Shown here: positions 6,170 through 6,406 of the stretch, one piece after another
Layout of the letters: each line of letters begins with the position of its first letter
Numbering within the stretch: position 1 is the stretch's first letter
NCBI GenBank assembly: GCA_959021945.1
Contig: CAUEYG010000097.1
Location: forward strand, 1-6,406
Length of the DNA stretch: 6,406 nucleotides
From: an uncultured Eubacteriales bacterium
Lineage (GTDB): Bacteria > Bacillota > Clostridia > Peptostreptococcales > Anaerovoracaceae
Direction: 5' to 3'
Position numbers and translations under genes: made by a program
Notes under the pieces: model-generated
Told to the model about the DNA's origin: nothing
What the model saw: the letters and a program-made list of their open reading frames with translations, nothing else
Databases searched by the model: none

Positions 6170-6276
6170 TCTTCTCACATCCAGACTTTACTGTCGGCAC
6201 CGGAATCTCACCGGTTCATGCGCATACACGCTCGCGGGCTCTACCGCCGGTATGGAATTTCACCAAACCCCGAAGA
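6170..6276 (-). promoter_or_regulatory. FMN riboswitch aptamer (RFN element)
   Basis: On the - strand this is a full RFN element. P1 is TCTTC (6276-6272) with GAAGA (6174-6170). In between, in the family's order, come GGTGAAATTCC, ACCGGCGGTAGAGCCCGCGAGC split across P3 and its junction, a short variable hairpin (GCGTGTATGCGC), CCGGTGAGATTCCGG as P5, and GCCGACAGT with GTCTGGATG as P6. The aptamer binds FMN, the end product of the pathway, and in the family this favours premature termination. It sits between the promoter at 6298-6325 and two terminators, upstream of ribD, and should control the whole rib operon. Confidence 0.97.
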
Positions 6277-6297
6277 CTTATTATTTAATTTGTTTTA

Positions 6298-6325
6298 ATT
6301 ATATCCCTATAACGGCATTTGTCAA
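6298..6325 (-). promoter_or_regulatory. Promoter of the riboflavin operon
   Basis: On the - strand TTGACA (6325-6320) and TATAAT (6303-6298) are both perfect sigma-A-type hexamers with a 16-bp spacer, one base under the optimum. Transcription should begin near 6291, about 15 nt before the FMN aptamer. It is the only strong promoter seen upstream of the rib genes. Confidence 0.88.
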
Positions 6326-6366
6326 GGACTTTTTAGCTGTAGCCTTTGTTACTCTGCTCCGAATAT

Positions 6367-6402
6367 GATAATGTCCTAAGTAAGCGAACAGGATTATGTC
6401 CC
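6367..6402. repeat. Paired 11-bp direct repeats, possible insertion sequence end
   Basis: GATAATGTCCT (6367-6377) and GATTATGTCCC (6392-6402) are the same motif with two differences, spaced 25 bp apart. Repeated short motifs of this kind at the tip of an element are typical of transposase binding sites in some insertion sequence families, such as IS21-like ones. No transposase is in the window, so this is a guess from the layout. It could equally be an operator pair for the rib promoter or for a gene further right. Confidence 0.3.
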
Positions 6403-6406
6403 AGAA

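Overview
The window looks like chromosomal DNA of a low-to-moderate GC member of the Bacillota, most likely a clostridial lineage. The reasons are strong AGGAGG-type ribosome sites before most genes, ribBA as a single fused gene, the gene order ribD-ribE-ribBA-ribH, an FMN riboswitch with intrinsic terminators, and the protein sequences. Species cannot be told from this window.

Layout from left to right. Positions 1-111 hold the 3' end of a cysteine synthase gene (cysK) on the + strand. A bidirectional intrinsic terminator (141-197) separates it from the rest, and every other confident gene is on the - strand. Read in the direction of transcription, from right to left, the - strand carries: a near-consensus promoter (6298-6325), an FMN riboswitch aptamer (6170-6276), two intrinsic terminators in series (6113-6140 and 6064-6089), a leader of about 640 nt filled mostly by a tandem array of 83/84-bp repeats (5558-6015 plus a GC-rich flank from 5503), and then ribD, ribE, ribBA and ribH. 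Downstream follow nfo (endonuclease IV) and a glycerophosphodiester phosphodiesterase gene. A pair of 11-bp direct repeats at the right edge (6367-6402) may be the tip of an insertion sequence that continues outside the window.

The four rib genes encode the whole route from GTP and ribulose 5-phosphate to riboflavin, apart from the dephosphorylation step that is usually done by a general phosphatase. RibBA makes both early precursors, RibD deaminates and reduces the pyrimidine, RibH makes lumazine, and RibE dismutates lumazine to riboflavin. The genes overlap or lie 10-11 nt apart and look translationally coupled, and the riboswitch gives feedback by FMN. nfo and the phosphodiesterase gene have no visible link to flavin synthesis. 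Each has an inverted repeat next to its start that could be a separate control site.

The least ordinary part is the repeat array between the riboswitch terminators and ribD. It lies inside the predicted 5' leader of the operon, holds five near-identical units with an 8-bp palindrome every 83-84 bp, and is not explained by any of the genes.
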